Source: Saprospiraceae bacterium (GTDB lineage: Bacteria > Bacteroidota > Bacteroidia > Chitinophagales > Saprospiraceae). Taken from it: a DNA stretch of 6,051 nt. This document shows, in pieces, positions 1-6,051 of the stretch; within the stretch, counting starts at the first letter, position 1; every line of letters starts with the position of its first letter. The position numbers and the translations under genes are program-made. Under the pieces are notes generated by a model, which worked only from the letters and a program-made list of their open reading frames with translations, made no database searches and was not told where the DNA came from. The stretch covers positions 7,069-13,119 of the forward strand of contig JAHDCE010000048.1 of the NCBI GenBank assembly GCA_020630045.1, read 5' to 3'.

Positions 1-946
1 CATTTTCAAAATCCGACACCATACCTTTGAGATTTGGGAATCGTTCTTTGTCCCAAGTAAAACATCGATATCCGTCCATGTAATCGATGTCGAGGTAAAT
101 CGCATCGCAAGGAATGCGGTGTTCTCTCATCAGGCGACAAATCTCACGTACGCGTTCTTCAGGATAATAACTCCAGCGGCATTGTTGGTAACCCAAAGCC
201 CAAAGTGGGGGCATTTCTGGAGTACCTGTCAAGAGTGTGAACTTAGAACATACATCCGTTAAGTTTCCTCCTAGGATGAAGTAGTAATTCATTTCTCCGC
301 CTTCCGCCTCGAATGTTACATGTTCTTCATTCGTTTTTCCAAAGTCGAATGTTGTCCGGAAGGAATTGTCAAAAAAAATTCCGTAAGCATGCCCATTGTG
401 CCAAGCACAATAAAAAGGAATGTTCTTATAAAGGGGGTCGGCGTCTTTTTTATATCCCATCTCGTCCATTCCCCAGTTGGATAATCGCTTTCCCGAAAGA
501 TTCATTTCGGTAGGCTTGTCTCCAAGGGCCGTGAAGTATTCGCCCGGCTGTATCTTTTTCCCCTTACGGGGAATAATGCCGCCATGTTCCGGGTTTTCTT
601 CCCACATGAACCCTGAAGCATCTTCATTAATGACATCACCTTCCAAATCGTGGAAAGAACATTTTAAATCCGTTTTGCGAATTTTAAGGAAAAGCGCATC
701 TGTATGAATAAGCAATTCACCCTTTCTGTCTTCAATGTCGTGTATCGGAGCTTGGGGATTGAACCCTGAATCCAATGCATAAGAAAAATCAGCGGGGAAG
801 ACTCCTGTTGTCGTATATCTCAATCGAATGATGTGGTCGGAAATAATTCCGACATACAATTGTGTATTTGAATTGTCCTTGATGAGATATCCCTTGGTGA
901 TCTCGGAATGCGAGATATATTTGCCGGGCGTGTTGTTATTGTCCAT
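1..946 (-). CDS. Glycoside hydrolase family 31 (alpha-glucosidase-like), N-terminal 315 codons, 3' end outside window
   Basis: GH31 enzymes hydrolyse alpha-linked sugars at the non-reducing end (alpha-glucosidase, sometimes alpha-xylosidase or sulfoquinovosidase). The reading frame is open from an ATG at 946 to the window edge. Residues about 20-240 look like the N-terminal beta-sandwich of GH31, with DPLYKNIPFY at 170-179 and YGIFFDNSFRTTFDFG at 188-203. The catalytic barrel begins at PPLWALGYQQCRWSYYPE (246-263), a GH31 signature, and continues with YLDIDYMDGYRCFTWD (284-299), which carries a conserved substrate-binding Asp. The nucleophile and acid/base Asp lie further downstream, outside the window, so activity and exact specificity cannot be judged. 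No signal peptide is visible (MDNNNTPGKYIS...), suggesting a cytoplasmic enzyme. The start lies 11 bp after the nadB stop with no clear Shine-Dalgarno site, so it is probably co-transcribed with nadB. Family assignment is strong; substrate is unknown. Confidence 0.95.
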   Translation of the reverse strand, partial: MDNNNTPGKYISHSEITKGYLIKDNSNTQLYVGIISDHIIRLRYTTTGVFPADFSYALDSGFNPQAPIHDIEDRKGELLIHTDALFLKIRKTDLKCSFHDLEGDVINEDASGFMWEENPEHGGIIPRKGKKIQPGEYFTALGDKPTEMNLSGKRLSNWGMDEMGYKKDADPLYKNIPFYCAWHNGHAYGIFFDNSFRTTFDFGKTNEEHVTFEAEGGEMNYYFILGGNLTDVCSKFTLLTGTPEMPPLWALGYQQCRWSYYPEERVREICRLMREHRIPCDAIYLDIDYMDGYRCFTWDKERFPNLKGMVSDFEN

Positions 947-957
947 GTTGTCGTTAA

Positions 958-2562
958 TTATAGTATGGTTCTGTCCACAAAGTCCAATTTGTCCGGATAG
1001 TCCGTTGTAAAATGAAGGCCTCGACTCTCCCTTCTCATAGATGCAGATCTCGTGACCAAATATCCGATGGTGATTAAGTTTCTGAGTTCGCAGAGTTGGT
1101 GTGAGATGGCACTGGTTCTATACAGTTGTTCAGTTTCATTATATAAAATGAACAATCGATCCATTGCTCTTTTTAGGCGGGTGTTGGACCTTACGATTCC
1201 CACATAGCTACTCATGATTTCTTTCAATTCTTTTACGCTTTGCGTAATAAGTACCATTTCTTTAGGAGTGGAAGTTCCTTGGGCGTCCCATTCGGGGAGT
1301 TCCGTATTGATTTCAAATTCATCAATTCTATTCAAAATGTTTTTATGGATTCGCTCAGCGAAAACCATCGCTTCAAGCAGGGAGTTCGAAGCGAGGCGAT
1401 TAGCGCCGTGCAAGCCGGTGAATGTGCACTCGCCGCATGCATATAATCTTTGGATGGAGGTTTGGCCATCTTCATCCGTTTTGATACCTCCGCACATATA
1501 GTGGCAAGCCGGTACCACCGGAATCATGTCTTTCATCGGGTCGATGCCCAAGCTCATACATTTGTCATAAATAGTAGGGAAGTGATCGCAGAATGCCTCT
1601 TTGTCAAGATGGGTACAATCCAAGTACATGCATTCCGCTCCGGATAATTTCATTTCGTTGTCAATGGCACGTGCTACGATATCCCTAGGGGCTAAAGATT
1701 TTCTAGGATCGTACTTGTCCATGAATTCATTTCCTTTTTTATCCTTCAAGATTCCTCCGAATCCTCGAACGGCTTCGGACACAAGAAAAACCGGATTTTC
1801 CCCGGCAGGGTTGAAAAGTGCGGTAGGATGGAATTGGACGAACTCCATACTTTCAATACGTCCTTTGGCACGGTATAACATAGCGATTCCGTCACCGGTC
1901 GCAATGACAGGATTGGTCGTATTGCGATATATTTGCCCGGTACCACCGGATGCGATGACAGTAAGCCGGGAGAGAATAGTGATGATATCTCCGGTTTTTT
2001 TGTCCAGTGCATATGCACCATAGCATTCAATATTGGGCGTGACTCTCGTAATATTGTGTCCAAGATGGTGTTGAGTCAATAAATCGATCGCAAAATGATG
2101 TTCGAGTAGTTTGACGTTCGGAGCTTTGGCGATTTGTTCCATCAAAGTTCTTTGGAGTTCCCATCCGGTCAAGTCTTTGTAATGTAGTATTCTGTTTTCA
2201 GAATGACCGCCTTCCATTCCTAAGTCGTATTCGATATCGTTTTTGACTTTATCGAAACGAGCACCCCAATCAATAACTTCCCTGACTCTTGCGGGGCCTT
2301 CTTTAACGACTATTTCAACAATGTTTTTTTCACAGATTCCATCTCCGGCATCTAAGGTGTCCTCTATATGTTTTTTATAGGAGTCGGATTCCAAATCCCA
2401 AACGGCTGCAACGCCTCCTTGTGCGTAGCGGGTGTTGGTTTCACCCTTTTCCGTTTTGGTAAGAATCGTGATATTTAAATCCGAACGTTGTTCCGCCAAT
2501 TTAATGGCAAGCGTTAATCCGGCAATGCCCGAACCGATTATAAGTACATCTGTTTGTTCCAA
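958..2562 (-). CDS. nadB: L-aspartate oxidase NadB, TTG start
   Basis: NadB is the FAD enzyme that oxidises L-aspartate to iminoaspartate, the first step of de novo NAD synthesis; NadA then makes quinolinate. The 534 aa match the family length (about 540 in E. coli). Visible are the dinucleotide-binding motif GSGIAG (10-15), RYAQGGVAAV (45-54), GMEGGHSENR (115-124), ASGGTGQIYRNTTNP (204-218), QFHPTALF (243-250), APRDIVARAID (291-301), HYMCGGI (354-360) and GANRLASNSLLEA (387-399). By family comparison, E117, H245, R293, H354 and R389 are the likely active-site residues, all present. The C-terminal helical domain ends with RESRGLHFTTDYP (511-523). R293 and the active-site glutamate region favour NadB over fumarate reductase or succinate dehydrogenase flavoproteins. 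The frame has no ATG: a TAA at 2580-2578 limits it upstream, and TTG at 2562 is the best start. The only nearby ATG (2569-2567) is out of frame. nadA and nadC are not in the window. Confidence 0.97.
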   Translation of the reverse strand: MEQTDVLIIGSGIAGLTLAIKLAEQRSDLNITILTKTEKGETNTRYAQGGVAAVWDLESDSYKKHIEDTLDAGDGICEKNIVEIVVKEGPARVREVIDWGARFDKVKNDIEYDLGMEGGHSENRILHYKDLTGWELQRTLMEQIAKAPNVKLLEHHFAIDLLTQHHLGHNITRVTPNIECYGAYALDKKTGDIITILSRLTVIASGGTGQIYRNTTNPVIATGDGIAMLYRAKGRIESMEFVQFHPTALFNPAGENPVFLVSEAVRGFGGILKDKKGNEFMDKYDPRKSLAPRDIVARAIDNEMKLSGAECMYLDCTHLDKEAFCDHFPTIYDKCMSLGIDPMKDMIPVVPACHYMCGGIKTDEDGQTSIQRLYACGECTFTGLHGANRLASNSLLEAMVFAERIHKNILNRIDEFEINTELPEWDAQGTSTPKEMVLITQSVKELKEIMSSYVGIVRSNTRLKRAMDRLFILYNETEQLYRTSAISHQLCELRNLITIGYLVTRSASMRRESRGLHFTTDYPDKLDFVDRTIL

Positions 2563-2795
2563 CTTGCATTCAAGGTTTTAGAGGATGAATGTAATATGTC
2601 CATAAGTTAGGGTGAAAGTGGGATAAAAAAATTAATTATTTTAGTTTGTTGTTTTTCAGGGGTTTGTGTTGTTTTTTTTGACGCAATTATTTTTTTAACC
2701 CGACGTTAACGATTTTATCCGAGACTAAATTCTCAAAAATCAGTCTTATATTGTGAATGATGTAAAGTTTTTATTTCATTCAAAAAAATACAAAA
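2563..2795. other. Divergent intergenic region between nadB and the Spy-like gene
   Basis: This 233-bp AT-rich gap must hold the promoters of both divergent units. It is rich in T-runs on the plus strand. I found no perfect TAnnTTTG box on either strand; the nearest forward matches are TTAGTTTG (one mismatch) near 2641 and TATATTG near 2748. An 8-bp palindrome CGTTAACG lies at 2704-2711, and a weak inverted repeat AGACT/AGTCT at 2722-2726 and 2742-2746. None is strong enough to call as an operator. No ORF or RNA gene is evident. Confidence 0.6.
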
Positions 2796-3170
2796 ATGAA
2801 AAAGGCATTCATACAAACAATCACTTTAACCTTTTTATTTGTTTTGGGCTCTGCCACAATGATGTTCGCTCAAAATGACAAATTAGCTGTTTCTCAAGGA
2901 AAGGTAGAACAACGAGTTGAGAAATGGGCTGAGAAGTTAAATCTTACAGCTGACCAAAAAAGTGAAGTACTTCAAATCATGCTCACTGCTCAAGAGCGAC
3001 GTGCTGCTTTAAGTCAAATTAAAGATGCCGATCAAAAGAGGGCCAAGACATTAGAAATGCGCAAAGAATTGGAAGAGGGATTAAAAGCCACTTTGACAGA
3101 AGAACAATATATAAAAGTTCTTAATCAAACGAAGGCGAGAAGAGGCAAAAGAGAAAAGTCAAGAAGATAA
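2796..3170 (+). CDS. Small exported Spy/CpxP-like protein with two LTxxQ motifs
   Basis: A 124-aa protein with a typical Sec signal peptide: basic MKK, a hydrophobic stretch at about 8-22, and probable cleavage after A25 in MMFAQND. The mature part is almost all helix-forming, charged, and lacks cysteine. It carries two LTxxQ motifs, LTADQ (50-54) and LTEEQ (100-104), about 50 residues apart. This is the hallmark of the Spy/CpxP family of periplasmic helical proteins, which act as ATP-independent chaperones or envelope-stress regulators in enterobacteria; related small proteins are common in Bacteroidota, often with unproven function. The last dozen residues are strongly basic (KARRGKREKSRR, 113-124). 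The start is the first ATG, placed just before the signal peptide, with an A-rich leader and no Shine-Dalgarno site. It stands alone, with a hairpin and terminator behind it, so is likely monocistronic. An LTxxQ-type metal-binding or RNA polymerase-associated role cannot be excluded. No adjacent two-component system is seen. Confidence 0.8.
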   Translation: MKKAFIQTITLTFLFVLGSATMMFAQNDKLAVSQGKVEQRVEKWAEKLNLTADQKSEVLQIMLTAQERRAALSQIKDADQKRAKTLEMRKELEEGLKATLTEEQYIKVLNQTKARRGKREKSRR

Positions 3171-3188
3171 ATTCCGGCTTACCGGAAT
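3171..3188 (+). repeat. Perfect inverted repeat directly after the Spy-like stop codon
   Basis: ATTCCGG (3171-3177), loop CTTA, CCGGAAT (3182-3188): a 7-bp perfect stem that begins at the base after the TAA stop. No T-run follows (CAAGATAAACTC), so on its own it is not a typical intrinsic terminator. It could protect the 3' end of the mRNA or help termination together with the hairpin at 3237-3260. Confidence 0.6.
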
Positions 3189-3236
3189 CAAGATAAACTC
3201 TAAATCAGGGTAGTTTTTCATGTGTTCTGTTCATGG

Positions 3237-3270
3237 AGCCGGGTCAAATGAGATCCGGCTTTCTATTTTA
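3237..3270 (+). terminator. Probable intrinsic terminator of the Spy-like gene
   Basis: AGCCGGGTC (3237-3245), loop AAATGA, GATCCGGCT (3252-3260) form a 9-bp stem with a single G-U pair, followed at once by the T-rich tract TTCTATTTTA. Position (67 nt past the stop codon of the Spy-like gene, and before the M23 promoter candidate) and orientation fit an intrinsic terminator. The tail is interrupted by C and A, so efficiency may be partial. Confidence 0.65.
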
Positions 3271-3285
3271 TAAGTATGCCATAAA

Positions 3286-3293
3286 TAACTTTG
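3286..3293 (+). promoter_or_regulatory. Candidate Bacteroidota -7 element of the M23 peptidase gene
   Basis: TAACTTTG is an exact match to the Bacteroidota primary-sigma -7 consensus TAnnTTTG. It lies 62 bp before the M23 start codon and just after the terminator, where a promoter is expected. No clear TTG/TTTG -33 element is found about 17-21 bp upstream; only the T-rich TATTTTA near 3264-3270 is there. An 8-bp match with two free positions can arise by chance, hence moderate confidence. Confidence 0.45.
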
Positions 3294-3355
3294 TGAGAGA
3301 TGTATTTATGGGTAATTCTTATATTCGTCCGTAGATTTTAAGTCTTAAAGAAAAC

Positions 3356-5095
3356 ATGGTAAAGAATACTTGGTGGCTCACTTTAATATTTGTTTTTTGT
3401 TTATTGTCTTTCAATAGGCATCAAAACACTCCCGAAAACATTTATCCTAAAGATTATTTCCGGTCTCCGGTAGATCATAAGATTTATATCACCGGAACTT
3501 TTGGAGAGTTACGTCCGAATCATTTTCATTCAGGAATTGATATCAAATCTAAGCGCGGAAAAATCGGCGATCCGCTATATGCTTCAGCAGAAGGTTATGT
3601 CAGTCGGATTAAGGTTCAGTCCGGTGGATATGGAAAGGCTCTCTATATCGATCACCCGAATGGTTATACGACAGTTTACGCTCATATGGACAAATTTGCC
3701 CCTGAACTAGAGGTTTATGTCAAGGAGCAGCAATATGCTCAAGAGAGTTTTGGAGTGGATTTATATCCGCCGGCTTATACTTTTAATTTTGAAAAGGGAC
3801 AGAACATAGGAACGATGGGGAATACCGGTCGCTCCTATGGACCACATGTCCATTTTGAAATTAGGGACACCGGAACCGAAGAACCGATTAATCCGATGTT
3901 GTTCGGATTTGAAATCAAGGACAATATCCCGCCCAAACTTCATCAAATCAAAGCTTATGGCTTGAATGATAAGCATGAAACTACTGTTTCCACCATTCGA
4001 AATGTAAAGAAGGGCAAAAGCGGAATCCATTATATTGGTGGAGACACATTGAGTTTAGCCGCATGGCGGATGGGACTGGGGATTAAGGCCTATGATCACA
4101 TGGATGGATTGGGCAATTGGAATGGTGTATATGCGATTGAATTATTTGTAGATGACCAGCTTTGGCACAAAACACAATTCGAACGGTTTTCTTTTGATAA
4201 TACCCGTTACCTCAACGCTCATATCGATTATCGGGAAAAACTGTTGAATAAAGCTTGGTTTAACAGAAGTTACAGATTGCCTGGCAATAATGTGCCTATG
4301 TATCCTGTGTTGATGAACGACGGTGTTTTGGATTTGACCACCCAGCCCAAAAAGATTACCTTCTTGGTATATGATGCTAATGATAATGTATCAAAGCTGG
4401 TATTTTGGGTGAAACGCAAAGAAGTCAACTCCAATGACAATGACAAGGGGAGTTATAGCTATAAACTGCCATACAATGAAGATAATTTTATTTCTAGGAA
4501 TGATTTGAATTTGTTTTTTCCCCTAGGGAGTTTTTATGAAAATGTATATTTGGATTACAATGTTTCGGTTGATGAAACAGGAGATATGTTTTCCGCCGTA
4601 CACCATATTCATAATGATCGTACGCCCATTCAGAAATGGTATGAAATGGAAATCAAGGCTTTTAATATCCCGTCTGATAAACGGGATAAAGCCATCATCG
4701 CAAAATGTAAGGGAAGCCAAACGCCTGTCAACCATGGAGGAGAATGGAGAGGTGATTACCTTTATGCCAAAGCAAGGGATTTTGGTGATTTTTGTGTGAT
4801 GCTCGATGAGATAGCTCCGAAGATTACCCCCGTCACATTTAAGAATAATATGAAGGGGTATTCCAAAATGTCTTTCAAAATCAAAGAGAATTTTAAAACA
4901 TCTAAAAAATTAGACGATTTTGATTGGGACGGGTATATCGACGGTCGTTGGGTATTGTTTAAACATAATGTAAAAAATGATGTCGTCACACATCGTTTTG
5001 ACAAGGACCTGCTTCCGGGAAAACATACGATTCGATTGGTCGCACGAGATAATAGTGGAAATGAACGGGTTTTTGAACGGGAGTTTTTGAGGTGA
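3356..5095 (+). CDS. Exported M23 family metallopeptidase with long C-terminal beta-rich extension
   Basis: M23 (LytM/lysostaphin-type) zinc endopeptidases cut peptide cross-links in peptidoglycan; some members lack activity and serve as adaptors. A hydrophobic N-terminus (about 5-19, WWLTLIFVFCLLSF) is a signal peptide or anchor; C15 sits within the hydrophobic core, so a lipoprotein is unlikely. The M23 domain spans about 38-185: HFHSGID gives zinc ligands H58 and D62, YAH gives H110, and GRSYGPHVHFEIR (158-170) gives H164 and ligand H166. All key residues of an active enzyme are present. Between H110 and GNTG (155-158) is an insert of about 20 residues compared with LytM, a feature I recall from Bacteroidota members. 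Residues 190-579 have no family I recognise with confidence; patterns such as LFVDDQLW (263-270) and HTIRLVARDNSGNE (557-570) suggest Ig-like beta-sandwich modules. The gene has its own gap upstream and is probably transcribed from a promoter near 3286. It could act in division, growth or wall turnover. Confidence 0.92.
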   Translation: MVKNTWWLTLIFVFCLLSFNRHQNTPENIYPKDYFRSPVDHKIYITGTFGELRPNHFHSGIDIKSKRGKIGDPLYASAEGYVSRIKVQSGGYGKALYIDHPNGYTTVYAHMDKFAPELEVYVKEQQYAQESFGVDLYPPAYTFNFEKGQNIGTMGNTGRSYGPHVHFEIRDTGTEEPINPMLFGFEIKDNIPPKLHQIKAYGLNDKHETTVSTIRNVKKGKSGIHYIGGDTLSLAAWRMGLGIKAYDHMDGLGNWNGVYAIELFVDDQLWHKTQFERFSFDNTRYLNAHIDYREKLLNKAWFNRSYRLPGNNVPMYPVLMNDGVLDLTTQPKKITFLVYDANDNVSKLVFWVKRKEVNSNDNDKGSYSYKLPYNEDNFISRNDLNLFFPLGSFYENVYLDYNVSVDETGDMFSAVHHIHNDRTPIQKWYEMEIKAFNIPSDKRDKAIIAKCKGSQTPVNHGGEWRGDYLYAKARDFGDFCVMLDEIAPKITPVTFKNNMKGYSKMSFKIKENFKTSKKLDDFDWDGYIDGRWVLFKHNVKNDVVTHRFDKDLLPGKHTIRLVARDNSGNERVFEREFLR

Positions 5096-5306
5096 TTTCT
5101 GTCGCAGTTTCATGGGTTTCGTATAATGTTTTTTTTTATTTGACAACAGGAGGGAGTATGTTGTTATGGAAGTTGTGTTTTTTTAATTTTTAGCATGTCA
5201 CATTTTGTTTTTTTTTGAGCATTGAATTTGGTTTGTCGGAATGGTTCTTGATTTGATGATTGGTTGATGCCTTATGGGCTTTTCAATCATCTAAAGAATC
5301 TTAAAC
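5096..5306. other. AT-rich intergenic leader before the SBBP gene
   Basis: This 211-bp gap is dominated by plus-strand T-runs (for example 5129-5137 and 5208-5216). No stable GC-rich terminator hairpin was found after the M23 stop. Near-match promoter boxes are TTTATTTG (5135-5142) and TGAATTTG (5223-5230, with TTTTG at 5203-5207 upstream but only 15 bp away); neither is perfect. A strong AGGAGG (5148-5153) precedes an ATG at 5158 opening an 11-codon ORF, probably by chance. The inverted repeat at 5255-5291 is listed separately. Confidence 0.55.
5255..5291 (+). repeat. Inverted repeat in the leader of the SBBP gene
   Basis: GATGATTG (5255-5262) and CAATCATC (5284-5291) are perfectly complementary 8-bp arms separated by 21 bases, ending 15 bp before the start codon at 5307. 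It may be a dyad operator or an mRNA leader hairpin near the ribosome-binding region. The arms are AT-rich and the loop is long, so the RNA hairpin would be weak. TTGATG also occurs twice in direct orientation (5253-5258 and 5264-5269). Confidence 0.4.
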
Positions 5307-6051
5307 ATGAAAGCTAACTTTACTCAAAAAAAATCATCGACTTTTCTCAAAAGTGGGTTATTCTTAATGCTGTTTCTTGGCACGAGTTTTCTATATGGGC
5401 AGAATTATGAACCTACATTCAGTACGCTGTTGGGTGGTAGGAATGCAGAGTACCTTACTGTATCAACTCAAGATAGATACAAATCGAATAGTGCGGTAGA
5501 TGAGAATTTCTTTTATACAATAGGTTATGTGGAGTCAGGAGACCTTCCGGTAAGTCCTAATGGTAGTCCCAAACCTAGCAATGAAGCTTATTATTTGGCA
5601 AAGTTCGACAAGCTGACGGGGGAGTTGGTTTTCGGTACCTACCTAGGAGGCTCTGGGGAAGATCATATTATGTGTATGAAAGTCGAAGATGGAAACGTCT
5701 ATATCTTAGGACGAACCGAAGATTCTGATGATTTGCCCGTAACCAATGGTTCTTCGTATCAAGAAGGGGGCTTGGATTTATTTATATACAAATTTGACGC
5801 ATCAGGGTCAATCGCATATTGTACCTATTTTGGAGGACAAATGACTGAAAGTTACTCTTGGGAAAGCAATGACCAGTTGGTTCGAATTGGTGATTATATG
5901 GATGTGGACAATGGCCTTGTTTCTTTTGTTGGATATACATCCTCTATTGATTTGCCTGTAACTAATGGCTCTGTTCATCCTTTTGGAGGAAGTAATGGCA
6001 GTTTTTTTACTACGCTGGATTTAAACGGGAATATTGACTTCTGCACCTACC
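5307..6051 (+). CDS. Secreted SBBP-repeat (beta-propeller) protein, N-terminal 248 codons, 3' end outside window
   Basis: The frame is open from ATG 5307 to the window edge. A signal peptide is clear: basic start with K8, K9 and K15, hydrophobic stretch about 16-29, and probable cleavage near G31/Q32 (FLYGQNY). The rest matches the SBBP family of seven-bladed beta-propeller repeats. The strand 'Y-x-T-Y-L-G-G' recurs as FSTLLGG (38-44), FGTYLGGSGED (109-119), YCTYFGG (171-177) and FCTY (245-248), so repeats are about 62-74 residues long. Each is followed by a second motif, GYVESGDLPVS (73-83), GRTEDSDDLPVTNGS (135-149) and GYTSSIDLPVTNGS (209-222), then by 'YLAKFD', 'LFIYKFD' and 'FFTTLDLNG', the 'a-F-v-a-K-l-d-p-s-G' strand of the family. 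Proteins of this type in Bacteroidota are usually large, surface-exposed or released, and often end in a type IX secretion C-terminal signal; that end is outside the window, so the route is inferred. The function of the propeller is unknown. The gene has a 211-bp leader and is probably its own unit. Confidence 0.88.
   Translation, partial: MKANFTQKKSSTFLKSGLFLMLFLGTSFLYGQNYEPTFSTLLGGRNAEYLTVSTQDRYKSNSAVDENFFYTIGYVESGDLPVSPNGSPKPSNEAYYLAKFDKLTGELVFGTYLGGSGEDHIMCMKVEDGNVYILGRTEDSDDLPVTNGSSYQEGGLDLFIYKFDASGSIAYCTYFGGQMTESYSWESNDQLVRIGDYMDVDNGLVSFVGYTSSIDLPVTNGSVHPFGGSNGSFFTTLDLNGNIDFCTY

Noticed and set aside
313..1010. Plus-strand ORFs of 60-76 codons
   Set aside because: They are antisense to the GH31 gene, whose frame is open on the minus strand and carries clear GH31 motifs (the 828-1010 one also covers the nadB end).
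1214..2023. Several plus-strand ORFs of 65-140 codons across this stretch
   Set aside because: They lie opposite the fully conserved NadB coding sequence and show no family resemblance; they are antisense shadows.
2722..2746. Inverted repeat AGACT/AGTCT in the divergent intergenic region
   Set aside because: Arms of 5 bp in AT-rich DNA are expected by chance.
5122..5127. TATAAT hexamer after the M23 stop, and TTGACA at 5140-5145
   Set aside because: They look like enterobacterial -10 and -35 boxes, but their order and spacing do not form a promoter, and the Bacteroidota primary sigma factor uses a different consensus.
5096..5140. Possible terminator after the M23 gene because of the run of T at 5129-5137
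   Set aside because: No stem of useful length or GC content could be paired in front of the T-run.
4910..5146. Minus-strand ORF of 78 codons overlapping the end of the M23 gene
   Set aside because: Most of it is antisense to the M23 coding sequence; low-complexity Lys-rich start, no family resemblance and no promoter seen.

Overview
The window looks like ordinary chromosome from a member of the Bacteroidota. This rests on four things: leaders that are AT-rich and lack clear Shine-Dalgarno sites, signal peptides ending in '...AQ' or '...GQ', a Bacteroidota-type -7 element (TAACTTTG), and gene families typical of the phylum (GH31 glucosidase, an M23 peptidase with a long C-terminal extension, and an SBBP beta-propeller secreted protein). 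Genus cannot be decided from the sequence alone.

Layout. On the minus strand, positions 1-2562 hold two tandem genes that are probably co-transcribed: nadB (L-aspartate oxidase, complete, 534 aa, apparently starting at TTG) and, 11 bp downstream, the first 315 codons of a glycoside hydrolase family 31 enzyme that runs off the left edge. A 233-bp divergent intergenic region (2563-2795) follows. On the plus strand come a small exported Spy/CpxP-like protein (2796-3170), a hairpin and an intrinsic terminator (3171-3270), a promoter candidate (near 3286), a 579-aa exported M23 metallopeptidase (3356-5095), a 211-bp AT-rich leader containing an inverted repeat, and the first 248 codons of an SBBP-repeat secreted protein (5307 to the right edge).

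How they fit together. The minus-strand pair is cytoplasmic metabolism (NAD synthesis; alpha-glucoside hydrolysis). Three successive plus-strand genes encode exported proteins concerned with the envelope or the cell surface. Each plus-strand gene has a long enough upstream gap to be its own transcription unit, so co-location does not prove a shared pathway. No RNA gene, mobile element, CRISPR array or clear sign of horizontal transfer was seen. I found no convincing undescribed system. The points most worth a second look are the TTG start of nadB, the paired CCGG hairpins between the Spy-like and M23 genes, the leader inverted repeat before the SBBP gene, and the SBBP protein itself.
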